DNA from: Streptomyces sp. 1331.2
Lineage (GTDB): Bacteria > Actinomycetota > Actinomycetes > Streptomycetales > Streptomycetaceae
Length of the DNA stretch: 64,000 bases
Direction: 5' to 3'
NCBI RefSeq assembly: GCF_900199205.1
Contig: NZ_OBMJ01000001.1
Coordinates: 1,736,001-1,800,000, forward strand
Below the pieces are notes generated by a model, which ran no database searches, had not been told where the DNA came from, and saw nothing but the letters and a program-made list of their open reading frames with translations. How positions within the stretch are numbered: position 1 is the first letter of the stretch; each line of letters starts with the position of its first letter. This document shows positions 46,746 to 54,891 of this stretch, one piece after another. A program made the position numbers and the translations under genes.

Positions 46746-46986
46746 TTCGAGTGTGGGTGCGCACCTCGATCTATTCGTGGAAGGCGCGCCCGGTGTCGGT
46801 GATCAGGAGGATCTCGACCGGATCGCCAAACAGGCACGGTCATCGCACTTGTCGCCGCATTAAGGGATCGCCCCAGCTCAGGGCCCCAAATGACGGCAAG
46901 GTGGTCGCACTGTGGTCGCAGGGTTCGACAAAGAGCGACCGACAATGGATGCACAGATCCCTGCCTGATCTTTGGAAGCGATCACG

Positions 46987-48462
46987 ATGCGCCCCGTCGT
47001 CGGTCTTGGACGTGTCCACCGCCGTTGCGGCTGCCGCGACCCTCACCACCACCAGCTCGGAGCCCGCTGCCCGGCTCTCGTCTCGGACCCCGGGCACGGC
47101 ACCTGGACCCTCGCCGTCGACCTGCCCGCACCCACCCCCGGCCGCCACACCGTACGCCGCGGCGGATACCCCACCGAGGAATCAGCCCGAGCCGCCCTGC
47201 GCCGACTGGCTCAAAGGCCACAACGGCGGCTTCACCGCGGACCCCAACCCGACTGTCGCCGACTACCTCACCGCCTGGCTCAGGGCCAAGGCTCTGGTCC
47301 TCAAACCGACCACCATGGCCCGCTACCGCGCTTACGTCGCCAACGACCTCATCCCCTCCCCCGGCGATATCAGGCTCGACGACCTCAGCTACCCCCACAT
47401 CGTCGGCCTCGTCCACACCCAACTCGCCCGCGGACGAGGCCACGTCACCGCCCACCAGATCCTCGCCACCCTCTCCAGCGCGCTCGGAGACGCCGTCCGA
47501 CACCACCGCCTGGCCACCAACCCCGCCCGGCCAGCCGTCATCCCCCGCCCAGCCGCCGCCGAACGCCACATCTGGACGACGAACGAAGCCGTCACTTCCT
47601 CCGCTACTGCCACGCCGTCGACCCGCCCTTCGCCGACCTCGTCGAGTTCCTCATCGGCACCGGCATGCGCAAAGGCGAAGCCCTCGCGCTCCACTGGAAC
47701 GACGTCCACCTCAACCACGGCGTCCTGTTCGTCCGCTACTCACTCGCCGCCGTCGACAACAACCGCCTCGTCCTCACCCCACCCAAGACCCGCACCAGCA
47801 AGAACTGGGTCGCCATCTCGCCACGCGTCGCCACTGCCCTCCGCAACCGCGCAGACGACCGAGCCCCCGCACCCGCCGGAGCCCCCGGCGGTGGTCTCGT
47901 CTTTCACCGCCCCGACGGCCGGTCGCTCCACCCCGAATACGTCCTCAACCACTTCCACGACCTCAGCCGCGCTGCCGACGTCTCCCGCACCACCGTCCGT
48001 GACCTACGCCACCTCGACCTACGCCACCTCGCCGCCACCATCTCCATCACCGCCGGCGTCCCTCTGACCGTGCTCTCCAAGACCCTGCGGCACTCGACCC
48101 TGTCGACGACCGCGAACATCTACAGCCATCTCACCGCCCGGGCCGCCCGCGACGCCGTAGACACCATCGACAAGACCCTCACCGCCATCGACAGAACCGG
48201 CACCCCGGAAACCCGCATACCCAGACCGCGACCACCCAGCGACCACAATCCGCAGCTCCGCAACCAGCTCACCCTCATCAAGAGGTCGGAAGGAGAACCG
48301 AGTTACCAGAACAACGCCCAACCACCGCCAGGCGGATGCGACCACACTGCGACCACCAGCCGACGGAACATCAAAAAGGCCGCTCCCGCCAGAAGCGGAA
48401 ACGGCCTACGACCTGCAGTGATGCAAGTCGGGACGACAGGATTTGAACCTGCGACCCCTTGA
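46987..48462 (+). pseudogene. Tyrosine integrase, element 1, inactivated
   Basis: The N-terminus MRPVVGLGRVHRRCGCRDPH parallels the intact integrase at 54892-56181. At about 47200 the frame shifts (DWLKGHNGGFTADPNPTVAD is in frame +1) and at about 47590 it returns (HFLRYCHAVDPPFADLVEFL). A 12-base tandem duplication makes the catalytic box read VRDLRHLDLRHLAAT instead of VHDLRHLAAT. The Arg (IGTGMRKGE) and Tyr (TTANIYSHL) boxes remain. The usual stop is lost, so reading continues through the terminator and into the att core. It faces the att site, as expected for a tRNA-targeting integrase. Confidence 0.85.
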
Positions 48463-48469
48463 CCCCCAG
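48337..48469 (+). other. Element 1 right end: arm repeats, terminator and 43-nt att core
   Basis: TGCGACCACACTGCGACCAC (48337-48356) is a pair of 9-nt direct repeats, probably integrase arm sites; inverted copies occur upstream of the gene near 46905-46922. A hairpin terminator follows from 48373 (AAAAAGGCCGCTCCCGCC). The 43-nt core at 48427-48469 is identical to 56302-56344. Read on the minus strand it is the anticodon-loop-to-3'-end part of tRNA-Pro(GGG), including GGTTCAAATCC. The 5' half of the tRNA is not here. Confidence 0.8.
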
Positions 48470-48518
48470 CGGTCGAACGGATGTCTGACTGATGTTCACC
48501 AGTCCGAATCGCGCAGGT

Positions 48519-48595
48519 CAGGGCCTATCTCGTCCACCCCGCATGACACCTGATGTCGCCTCATGACGCCCAATCCGTGAGAAGCGCGTGAGAAG
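48519..48595. repeat. 75-nt att-flank repeat, copy 2 of 3
   Basis: Same layout as 16034-16110 and 56379-56455: CAGGGCC, two CATGACRCC units and CCAATCCGTGAGAAGCGCGT. It lies 50 nt inside element 2 from the att core, so it may bind integrase or excisionase. On the minus strand all three copies also read as SHGLGVM-x-x-HQ-x-S, so a small coding origin is possible. Confidence 0.7.
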
Positions 48596-48750
48596 CGGTT
48601 CGCGATGACGATCTCAGCTGTGACGTTCCTCACAACCTCATTGTAGCCTTGCTCGCCCAGGTGAACACGGCCACAGCTTCTAATTCTCTTGCCTGCCGGA
48701 TTGTGCTGGTCGCCCATTTCGGGAGTTCTGCGAAAACGGTTAGTTCTTTG

Positions 48751-48823
48751 CTGGTCCGGCAGGACTCGAACCTGCGGCACGCCGCTTTGGAGACGGCTGC
48801 TCTTCCAACTGAGCTACGGACCA
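48751..48823 (-). tRNA. tRNA-Trp (anticodon CCA)
   Basis: 73 nt folding into a full cloverleaf: acceptor TGGTCCG/CGGACCA, D arm GCTC/GAGC, anticodon stem GCCGT/GCGGC with loop CTCCAAA (anticodon CCA), T arm GCAGG-TTCGAGT-CCTGC. CCA is not encoded. The body differs from the tRNA-Trp of Streptomyces chromosomes as I remember it, so it is probably an extra, element-borne gene. Confidence 0.85.
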
Positions 48824-48824
48824 G

Positions 48825-48904
48825 TGCGTTGCCGAGGAATCGAACCTCGCTATCCCTAAGGGAGCAGGGGTTACAGCCCCGCTTGCGTCCCAGCGCTCAA
48901 CGCT
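48825..48904 (-). tRNA. tRNA-Tyr-like gene (anticodon GTA), odd D arm
   Basis: Lies 1 nt upstream of the tRNA-Trp in the same direction. Anticodon stem CGGGG/CCCTG with loop CTGTAAC (anticodon GTA), a long variable arm (CTCCCTTAGGGA, class II as expected for Tyr) and T arm CGAGG-TTCGATT-CCTCG. The acceptor is GCGTTG/CAACGC with a mismatch at the end, and the D arm is short (GCG-CTGGGA-CGC). This may be a diverged phage-type tRNA. Confidence 0.7.
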
Positions 48905-49073
48905 TGGTGATGCACCGATCGTAGGAGGCTTCCGGCAGGCAGTGCGAGCGAATATCGAAAGTGAGCTGCCCACTGCGCGCGAGTGTCCAATCGCGGGAAC
49001 CGAAACCATTCGCCGCCGGGCCGCCGACGCGGTTACGGTGAGCGCCCACCCAGAGGATCAAGGAGAGCACGCA

Positions 49074-49451
49074 ATGTCCCGGGCGAAGACCCTGACGCTC
49101 TGGCGTCCGACCGGCCCGCAGGAGCTGGCCCTGGTCGAGGCATCGGGCTGGCGGGCCTGGCCGCCTCGCCTGCCCGAGCAGCCGATCTTCTACCCGGTGC
49201 TGAACGAGGACTACGCGATTCGCATCGCCCGGGACTGGAACATGCCCGCCTCCGGCGTCGGTTACGTCACCAGGTTCGAGATCGACGCCAACTTTGCCGC
49301 CCGCTACCCGGTCCAGCAGGCTGGCGGACGCACGATCCTCGAGCTGTGGGTACCGGCGGAAGAGCTGGAGGGGTTCAACCGGCACATCGTCGGCCGCATC
49401 GAGGTGGTCCACGAGTTCCGACCGCAGCCTCACGCGGAGGCGAGGCGGTGA
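49074..49451 (+). CDS. Conserved hypothetical protein (ADP-ribosylation/crystallin J1-annotated type)
   Basis: A 125-residue protein with strong AAGGAGAG before ATG 49074. It reads MSRAKTLTLWRPTGPQELAL, then VEASGWRAWPPRLPEQPIFY and VLNEDYAIRIARDWN. Similar proteins in Streptomyces are labelled 'ADP-ribosylation/crystallin J1', a name I do not trust as a function. The stop overlaps a 17-codon frame by GTGA, coupling it to the next gene. Confidence 0.65.
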   Translation: MSRAKTLTLWRPTGPQELALVEASGWRAWPPRLPEQPIFYPVLNEDYAIRIARDWNMPASGVGYVTRFEIDANFAARYPVQQAGGRTILELWVPAEELEGFNRHIVGRIEVVHEFRPQPHAEARR

Positions 49452-49501
49452 CGGACTTCCGCTGCGTGCGCCGCTACCAGCCCGAGGAGCGGCACACATG
49501 A
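49448..49501 (+). CDS. 17-codon coupling micro-ORF
   Basis: GTG 49448 overlaps the upstream stop (GTGA). It encodes VTDFRCVRRYQPEERHT, and its stop overlaps the downstream ATG (ATGA). The ribosome site of the next gene (GAGGAG) lies inside it. It may only serve to pass ribosomes to the next gene. Confidence 0.35.
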   Translation: MTDFRCVRRYQPEERHT

Positions 49502-49767
49502 CCGCCTACTTCACGCTCGTCTGCGACGACATCCCCCACAACGTGGTGCTCCTCGGCGCCGGCCCCAGCCCGTTGGAGGTCGCGAAGACGTTCCGCACAG
49601 TGACAGGCGGCGGCCTGTGGCACGCGAAGCAGACCGTGACCGACACACCCCCGGTCCTGCTCTTCGAAGGGATAGAGGAGAAGGCCGCGCGACGGCATGC
49701 CGAGGATCTGCGCGCAGCCGGTGCCACGGTCACGGTGGAGCCATGGGTCAGAGAGCATCCCGCTTGA
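49498..49767 (+). CDS. Small protein with ribosomal L7/L12 C-terminal-like domain
   Basis: An 89-residue protein starting at ATG 49498 (MTAYFTLVCDDIPHNVVLLG). The core LLGAGPSPLEVAKTFRTVTG then GGLWHAKQTVTDTPPVLLFE then GIEEKAARRHAEDLRAAGAT and VTVEP follows the L7/L12 CTD pattern (V-I-K-x-V-R-x-x-T-G-L-G-L-x-E-A-K, then a helix and VEV). Such stand-alone domains are known in actinobacteria; here it could interact with translation factors. Its end overlaps the convergent DUF6928 gene by 20 bp. Confidence 0.6.
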   Translation: MTAYFTLVCDDIPHNVVLLGAGPSPLEVAKTFRTVTGGGLWHAKQTVTDTPPVLLFEGIEEKAARRHAEDLRAAGATVTVEPWVREHPA

Positions 49768-50503
49768 TCAACGTGCCGTCAGGGCCCAGCACATAGGTAC
49801 GCGGCGGCCCCATGGCTGCCGCGGCCCTGAGCGCGGCCTCCTTCACTGCGGGATCCGGAGCATCTGGATCCCGCACGAGGAAACCGTGAAGCCCGATGGC
49901 GTCCGCATCCACGTCACCGGGATCCGGGCGGCCTTCCACGATGAACCCGCAGAGCGCACGCAGTGCGTCCTCGCCCATCTCCAGCGGGTGAAACGGTAGC
50001 GCGTACGGCTCGTCATCCTCGTCCGGCCAAGGGATGACCTCCGCACGGCGCTCCCCAGCCCAGTAGGGCACCTCGAAGGGCAGCGGCTCGCCGATGTTCT
50101 CGACGATCCCGCTGTCCGGGGACAGACTCAGCGAGCGGATGAGGCGCCCGTCCTCCCACACACCGAAGGCCAGCCAGTCAACCACGCTGTGCATGGCGTG
50201 CAGCACCATCCGCCGGCCCGCGCTTGCCGCCACCAGCTCATCCGGCAGTTGAGACGGCAGATCGACCATCACACGTCGATCGCAGACCAACTCCACCCCT
50301 GGCCAGCTCCCCGCGTAGGCCCGACCGTCCGGAGGGTAGACCCCGTCCCACAGGTTCGAGCCGGCAGCCGCTTCGATCACCCAGCCCGGGTACAGGCACC
50401 GCATCATGGCGGTCGTCCGCCCCAGGTCCGCCTCACCCACCTCCCCCAGGCGACAAGGCACGTCCCCGTCGGCGTACACAAGCAGACCAGTCTTGGCTCC
50501 CAA
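49748..50503 (-). CDS. DUF6928 family protein
   Basis: A 251-residue protein starting at TTG 50503 with AAGGAGG 5-8 nt upstream. It reads MGAKTGLLVYADGDVPCRLG, then RTTAMMRCLYPGWVIEAAAG and LHAMHSVVDWLAFGVWEDGR. This matches the DUF6928 family of Streptomyces (function unknown). It lies in the cargo of element 2. Confidence 0.7.
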   Translation of the reverse strand: MGAKTGLLVYADGDVPCRLGEVGEADLGRTTAMMRCLYPGWVIEAAAGSNLWDGVYPPDGRAYAGSWPGVELVCDRRVMVDLPSQLPDELVAASAGRRMVLHAMHSVVDWLAFGVWEDGRLIRSLSLSPDSGIVENIGEPLPFEVPYWAGERRAEVIPWPDEDDEPYALPFHPLEMGEDALRALCGFIVEGRPDPGDVDADAIGLHGFLVRDPDAPDPAVKEAALRAAAAMGPPRTYVLGPDGTLIKRDAL

Positions 50504-50585
50504 AGATCCTCCTTACAGTGAAGCCACGTTGGGGACGCACCCTACTCACGAGCACCGACAAGAGGAGGCACAGCCGTCCGCCCGT

Positions 50586-51245
50586 TCAGGCGTCCGCCAC
50601 CGCGTAGCCGAGTAGGCGAGCACGCTCGGCCATCGCCTCGAAGTCCGCCGCCGGATTGAGCGCACCGACCGTCCGAGGGTCCAGCGGGGCGCCCGCCAGG
50701 AGCGCAGCGACAGCCTGCCGGTCGACGGGCCGTTCGTAGTAGTCCTCCGCGTCACTGCAGACGGCCTCGGCACTGCCGTCGGTCAGCACCCCGAAGAGCC
50801 AACCAGCTCCATCGGACTCCCCCAGCCCGAACACCACAGGACCGCACTGCCACGAGGTCGCGCCCGTCTCGCGCCAGGCACACACCGTCACGTCGAAGAA
50901 GCCCTCGAACTGCAGCTCCGGATCAGCCGGGTAGCGCGCCAGCGCGGCGGGCAGGCCCTCCAGCAGCCCAGGCCAGTGCGCCCTGGGCCACTCCCTCCAC
51001 GGCGTGGCGTCGCATTCATGGTCGAAGCCGTAGAGAAAGACCCCGGCCGGATCGAAGACGATCCCGTACAGATCACCGGAACCACTCTCCATCGTGGCCA
51101 GGTCCACGCCCTCACGCCAGCCCGGGAAGTAGCCGTGCTTCGGAGCGAAGCCGTCGAGCACGACGTCGAGAAGCGTCAGCGCCCGACAGCGGGCACGCAG
51201 GACATCGGGATCGGCCAACGCGGACACCAGCTCGTGAACGTTCAT
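50586..51245 (-). CDS. Immunity-like hypothetical protein, paralogue of 56701-57360
   Basis: A 219-residue acidic protein. MNVHELVSALADPDVLRARC then RALTLLDVVL parallels MTVNDVARSLPDPDVLRDHC of the gene at 56701-57360. Both continue GSGDLYGIVFDPAGVFLYGF and GSGDEHSIVFAPAGVYVRGF, and share a tail with DYYE. A longer frame from GTG 51305 would add VSRGLLVLVGLSAAAC, which looks like a lipobox, but the homology begins at M 51245. Family unknown; single-domain acidic proteins in such arrays are often immunity proteins. Confidence 0.65.
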   Translation of the reverse strand: MNVHELVSALADPDVLRARCRALTLLDVVLDGFAPKHGYFPGWREGVDLATMESGSGDLYGIVFDPAGVFLYGFDHECDATPWREWPRAHWPGLLEGLPAALARYPADPELQFEGFFDVTVCAWRETGATSWQCGPVVFGLGESDGAGWLFGVLTDGSAEAVCSDAEDYYERPVDRQAVAALLAGAPLDPRTVGALNPAADFEAMAERARLLGYAVADA

Positions 51246-51301
51246 GGCGGACATTGAACAGGCCGCCGCCGACAGCCCGACGAGCACGAGCAGTCCGCGA
51301 C

Positions 51302-51700
51302 TCACGGCAGGAGCGCACTCATCGCGTCAGTGGGGAGGGAAAGGTTGGCGGCGGCCGCCGCCGCGACCTGCCAGTCCTGGTCGGCCAGCAGGTCGACGAG
51401 GACGGCGCGAGGAAGCTCCGGACGCGTGGCTACGACGGGGCAGGCCTGAGGGTCCGCCAGACAGGCGAGAAGCGTCGGGAGCGAGGCGTTCAGGTGGCGG
51501 GCGATCTCGCGGAGGGCCTTGCGCGCGGATGCGGGCTGACGGGTCAGGTGCTCCAGGACCATCGCAGGCGCGCCAGGGTTCGTGGCGGCCTTCGCGGCCA
51601 CGCGGGGACCATGACGGCTGATCATGGCAAGCAGCTGGTCCTCGGTGAGACCCGGGTGCGGGGCGATCGCCTCATCGAGCACGGCACCAGACGGGTGCAC
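51302..51700 (-). pseudogene. Leucine-rich-repeat-variant (LRV/HEAT)-type fragment
   Basis: LTEDQLLAMISRHGPRVAAK then AATNPGAPAMVLEHLTRQ and ATRPELPRAVLVDLLADQDW then QVAAAAAANLSLPTDAMSAL are repeated short helices with the LPxxVLxxLLxDxDxxVxxxAAxNxxLP pattern of LRV repeats. No good start or ribosome site is present, and the frame upstream loses the pattern, so this is the 3' end of a larger gene. Its stop overlaps the GTG 51305 frame. Confidence 0.5.
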
Positions 51701-51900
51701 ATCGCCTATGCCACCGGGATCGTCACCGCCAAGTGGGCCACCCAGGGTGCGCCAATATCGGCCCACCGATCACTTGGACAGCGATGCCCCGACGGTGTCG
51801 GCGCGCCGAACCGCCCGCCGTCGATGCTCCATCGCGTGTCATCCAGGCGTATCCGCCTCGGAGGCCTCATCCACGAATACGCGCAGGTCGCGGGCCCTGC

Positions 51901-52587
51901 TCACAGGAGTCCCAGCCGACGCCTCCATTGATCCAACTCTGAGGCTTCCAAGCCTGAGGACTGCAAGAGCGCTGTGTCGACAAGGCTGATCAATTCGCCC
52001 CGCATTGGCCACTGATACGCCAGAAGCCCGCGCAGCATCGCCAGAGCGGCGGCGTTGCCCACCTGGAGCAGGGAGAATGCCAACTCCAGAACTTCCGGCA
52101 GTTGTTCGGTCGGCCTGCTTTCGATGTCGCGCGCCCCCGCTGGCTCTGCCGAAACCAGATGAAGGACAAGGTTGCGCGGCCAGCAGGGCGGGAGTTCTTC
52201 CAAAGGCACTGCCCACTGCTCATGGATGTTGCTGTAGCGGCGCACCACCACTGGGTTGGTCATCACCGATTCGAATATGATGAGGCGGAGTAGGGAATCG
52301 CCGGCGTCTTCATAGAGGGCGTCAAGAAATTCATCCCGAGGTAATTCCTGTTGCTTTGTCAGCCATTTGAGGTACCAGATCCAGGACTGCATGGAGAGCA
52401 GATCTGTGTCAACTTCGGACAGATCATCAGCCGAGAGCTGAGCGGGCAGTCTCTCGTCACGTCGAAGGAGATCAGCGAACCGGGAGGCGTACGCCTGATT
52501 AACGCCCGCCCCATATACGGGATTCGCCATGCGATCAATGAAGTCGGCACTCAGGCCCAGGAACGCCTTCATGGAGAGCTTCCTCAC
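51901..52587 (-). CDS. Unknown cargo operon, gene 3
   Basis: A 228-residue protein starting at GTG 52587, which overlaps the stop of the previous gene by 4 nt. It is helical: MKAFLGLSADFIDRMANPVY, AGVNQAYASRFADLLRRDER and YEDAGDSLLRLIIFESVMTN. I do not recognise the family. Base and codon use is less GC-rich than in neighbouring regions, a sign of recent transfer. Confidence 0.75.
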   Translation of the reverse strand: MRKLSMKAFLGLSADFIDRMANPVYGAGVNQAYASRFADLLRRDERLPAQLSADDLSEVDTDLLSMQSWIWYLKWLTKQQELPRDEFLDALYEDAGDSLLRLIIFESVMTNPVVVRRYSNIHEQWAVPLEELPPCWPRNLVLHLVSAEPAGARDIESRPTEQLPEVLELAFSLLQVGNAAALAMLRGLLAYQWPMRGELISLVDTALLQSSGLEASELDQWRRRLGLL

Positions 52588-53345
52588 GCATACAGATGAA
52601 CATATTCGCCTCGAGCGTAAGCCCCGCGGATCTTTAGCATCAGATCCCGATCAGGCTCCCTACGAGAAATGGGCCCAATCAGCGCATTACGCCTGAGATC
52701 ATGGTGGACTTCCTTAAATTCCTCTTCCACGATCACCGCGATACGCTCATGGGAAAAACAGGAGCTGCCTCCCTCCTTTACGAGCTCACGGTTGCCGTCC
52801 CAGTCTGACACAGCCATCCACACGTCGTTCGGACCCGAATACCATCGATTTCGCTGATCCGGCCGGAACAGTACGCAGTCAATTTGGAACGCAGTTCTGA
52901 AGAGGTTCCGCATGAATTGGTTAGCCAACTGCGAGTGGCAAGTGAGTAATAGCTGATTTCGGCGGGGCTGAAATCCAACCCACGCCATGTACAGCTCTTG
53001 CGGGAGCCGCTCGGTCGCGTCATAGACCAGCCAGTACTCTGGATCGAATCCCGCCACCACGCCCACTCGGCCGAAGATGGCCGATGAAATGGGGAAGGCC
53101 AGCGGAGTAACGTAGGTTGCATCACCCCACGTGAACCCGGGGGTTGCTGAGATCTGAAGGCGCCCCATTCCGTTGCGGTAGCCTCTCGCATACATGGCCG
53201 AGGTGTACTTGATAGCCAACGGAGCCTTACCGTCTTCGTCCATACTTTCCTTAGCCAGATGCGCCAGGCGACTCACCTGATATCCCACGACATGTCGGCG
53301 GATCTCGTCTCGCAAAGACCGTGGGATAAAATGCTGGTCCCTCAT
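52584..53345 (-). CDS. Unknown cargo operon, gene 2
   Basis: A 253-residue protein starting at ATG 53345 inside the stop of gene 1 (ATGA). MRDQHFIPRSLRDEIRRHVV, YTSAMYARGYRNGMGRLQIS and HSQLANQFMRNLFRTAFQID give a mixed alpha/beta, aromatic-rich protein without an obvious membrane segment. It ends overlapping gene 3. No family recognised. AT-rich codons such as AAT, ATA and TTA occur, unlike the chromosome. Confidence 0.75.
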   Translation of the reverse strand: MRDQHFIPRSLRDEIRRHVVGYQVSRLAHLAKESMDEDGKAPLAIKYTSAMYARGYRNGMGRLQISATPGFTWGDATYVTPLAFPISSAIFGRVGVVAGFDPEYWLVYDATERLPQELYMAWVGFQPRRNQLLLTCHSQLANQFMRNLFRTAFQIDCVLFRPDQRNRWYSGPNDVWMAVSDWDGNRELVKEGGSSCFSHERIAVIVEEEFKEVHHDLRRNALIGPISRREPDRDLMLKIRGAYARGEYVHLYA

Positions 53346-54439
53346 GCCTGACTCCGCTCGAGAAGATCTGAGATGGTTTCCCATACCTCCGACTGAGAAC
53401 TACCTGCAGAAAAGCGCAGCGGCGTTGGCCTTACCGGCTCACCGCCGGGTGCTCTCAGGGTGGCGTTCAGGCACCATGCTGGCAGGGCAACGGGAATGAT
53501 GTCGTCGGCGTTGACGGTCACCGAGCGGGTTCGGGCCACGCTCAAGGTTTGAGCCCCGGTGATCGCTGTCTGCTCCAGCACAGTCCCTTCACCAATTACG
53601 ATCTCGGGATCGCGCCGCGCGGTAAGTTCAAGAAGGGCTACGTAGTTGGCGGCGCAGTCTGCTCCAGAGAGCCCCCGCAACTCGTGAGCCCAGTCGTCGG
53701 CCGAAGCTCTGAGTTCGGCCACGTGATCGTGGGCTTCCCGCAAGGTCGTAGCGACTCCCGACACATGCAGGCTGGCGTCCCGTCGATAAGCGGCAAGCGA
53801 ATCTTCCGGATACTCACAGACCAGGCCCAAGGCCGCAGGATTCCTCAGCACGAGGTCGTCCGAGCCCTGGCATGCGCCCGAGAGGGTCAGCAGGGCTATT
53901 GCCCCGCCAACATCGGGGTCAGCAAGGTCACCGAACCAGGAACTCAGGTCCTGCCCAACCTCGCTCAGCCGCACATGCATTACAGCAGGTAAGTCGCTAA
54001 AGAGCTCCTCCAGATACGCGCTTGCCGTGCCCGCTAGGACGCGAACCGGCGGTTTGTGCTGCTCGCCCTCCGGGCGCTCCCGCTGTGGCCGCAGAACAGC
54101 GATTCTCAAATTCTCATTAGTGTCCGTCTGATGCCACCCGATCCCGATCATGCTGCCAAGGAGATCCACAAGGTCGAGATGTATGACAAGCGCGCCCCAC
54201 CACTCGGTGGCAAGCCAACGAAGATCCTCCGGCGGAATGCCCGGCAGAAAAGCGGCGCTTCGCACTCTTTCACTGAGCAGCGCGTCGAACAGCAAGCGCC
54301 CTAGCTCAGCAGGCGGGCCATAGGACATCCAGAGCGGGTGCTCCCCAGGACCCGGTACAGACCCCTCAAGCTGGAATCGCTCCAAGTCGGACGGTAACGG
54401 CTCATCGACGAAACAGATGAGAAAGACAGGTTTCTGCAT
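53342..54439 (-). CDS. Unknown cargo operon, gene 1
   Basis: A 365-residue protein. MQKPVFLICFVDEPLPSDLE starts with a beta strand, then a helical middle (PVRVLAGTASAYLEELFSDL) and a C-terminal beta-rich part (LSVARTRSVTVNADDIIPVA). The N-terminus looks like a Rossmann-type or vWA-like strand followed by an acidic loop, but I see no clear MIDAS motif. First gene of a three-gene operon with 4-nt overlaps. Position in an integrative element between att and integrase suggests a defence or fitness cargo; the function is unknown. Confidence 0.75.
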   Translation of the reverse strand: MQKPVFLICFVDEPLPSDLERFQLEGSVPGPGEHPLWMSYGPPAELGRLLFDALLSERVRSAAFLPGIPPEDLRWLATEWWGALVIHLDLVDLLGSMIGIGWHQTDTNENLRIAVLRPQRERPEGEQHKPPVRVLAGTASAYLEELFSDLPAVMHVRLSEVGQDLSSWFGDLADPDVGGAIALLTLSGACQGSDDLVLRNPAALGLVCEYPEDSLAAYRRDASLHVSGVATTLREAHDHVAELRASADDWAHELRGLSGADCAANYVALLELTARRDPEIVIGEGTVLEQTAITGAQTLSVARTRSVTVNADDIIPVALPAWCLNATLRAPGGEPVRPTPLRFSAGSSQSEVWETISDLLERSQA

Positions 54440-54891
54440 GGCATCTCCCAGAACACGAGTCGCTCGGTAGACGTCAGCCCGGCTCAGGACGGCTCAACAC
54501 ACCGACAGGCCCTACAAACACCGTAGCCCCGCGTTCGGTTGGCGCCACCCGGGCTCGACTCACGCCCACACAGACAGCGCGAAGACTTCATTGCCCGAGT
54601 CAACTGCGCCGCAGCGGCACAACAACCACTCGTGCCCACCCAACGGCGGCCGAGGCCGCTGCTGCCGGCCTTGCCGGCGAAAACTGGCCGGCGCCTGGAC
54701 GTAGCGGCGGTCGAACTGAACCACAGTCGCCTTCCCGCATCCCCCCAGCAGGATCGTCTATCGGCCACCGAAGCCCTTGTCGCCACGAAGGGGTTCGCGC
54801 AGGTCAGACTGCCTTTAGCACCGCTCGTGGTCGCAGGTGAGAGCAGACTGAACGGATCAGGAGAACCCTCCAACCTCAGGATGCGATCACC
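54440..54891. other. Spacer before the intact integrase with a possible zinc-ribbon frame
   Basis: 450 bp. A minus-strand frame (54484-54873) ends SSRCLCGRESSPGGANRTRG then YGVCRACRCVEPS, which recalls DUF6011-type zinc ribbons (CxxCGR...RARGYG..C). Its N-terminal half is poor and I see no ribosome site, so I do not call it a gene. Both promoters, of the cargo operon and the integrase, must lie here. GTGGTCGCA (54829-54837) is a lone copy of the probable integrase arm motif. Confidence 0.35.

Noticed and set aside
48427..48469. Complete tRNA-Pro gene at the att core
   Set aside because: Only the anticodon-loop to 3' part is present; the DNA beyond does not form a D arm or acceptor 5' strand. 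The same holds for 56302-56344.
48649..48924. Plus-strand frame containing VRQDSNLRHAALETAALPTE
   Set aside because: It reads antisense through the tRNA-Trp and tRNA-Tyr genes; such frames are common false proteins next to tRNAs.
54484..54873. Zinc-ribbon protein gene before the integrase
   Set aside because: Only the last 35 residues resemble DUF6011; no start signal and poor N-terminal half. Kept as a note in the spacer entry.
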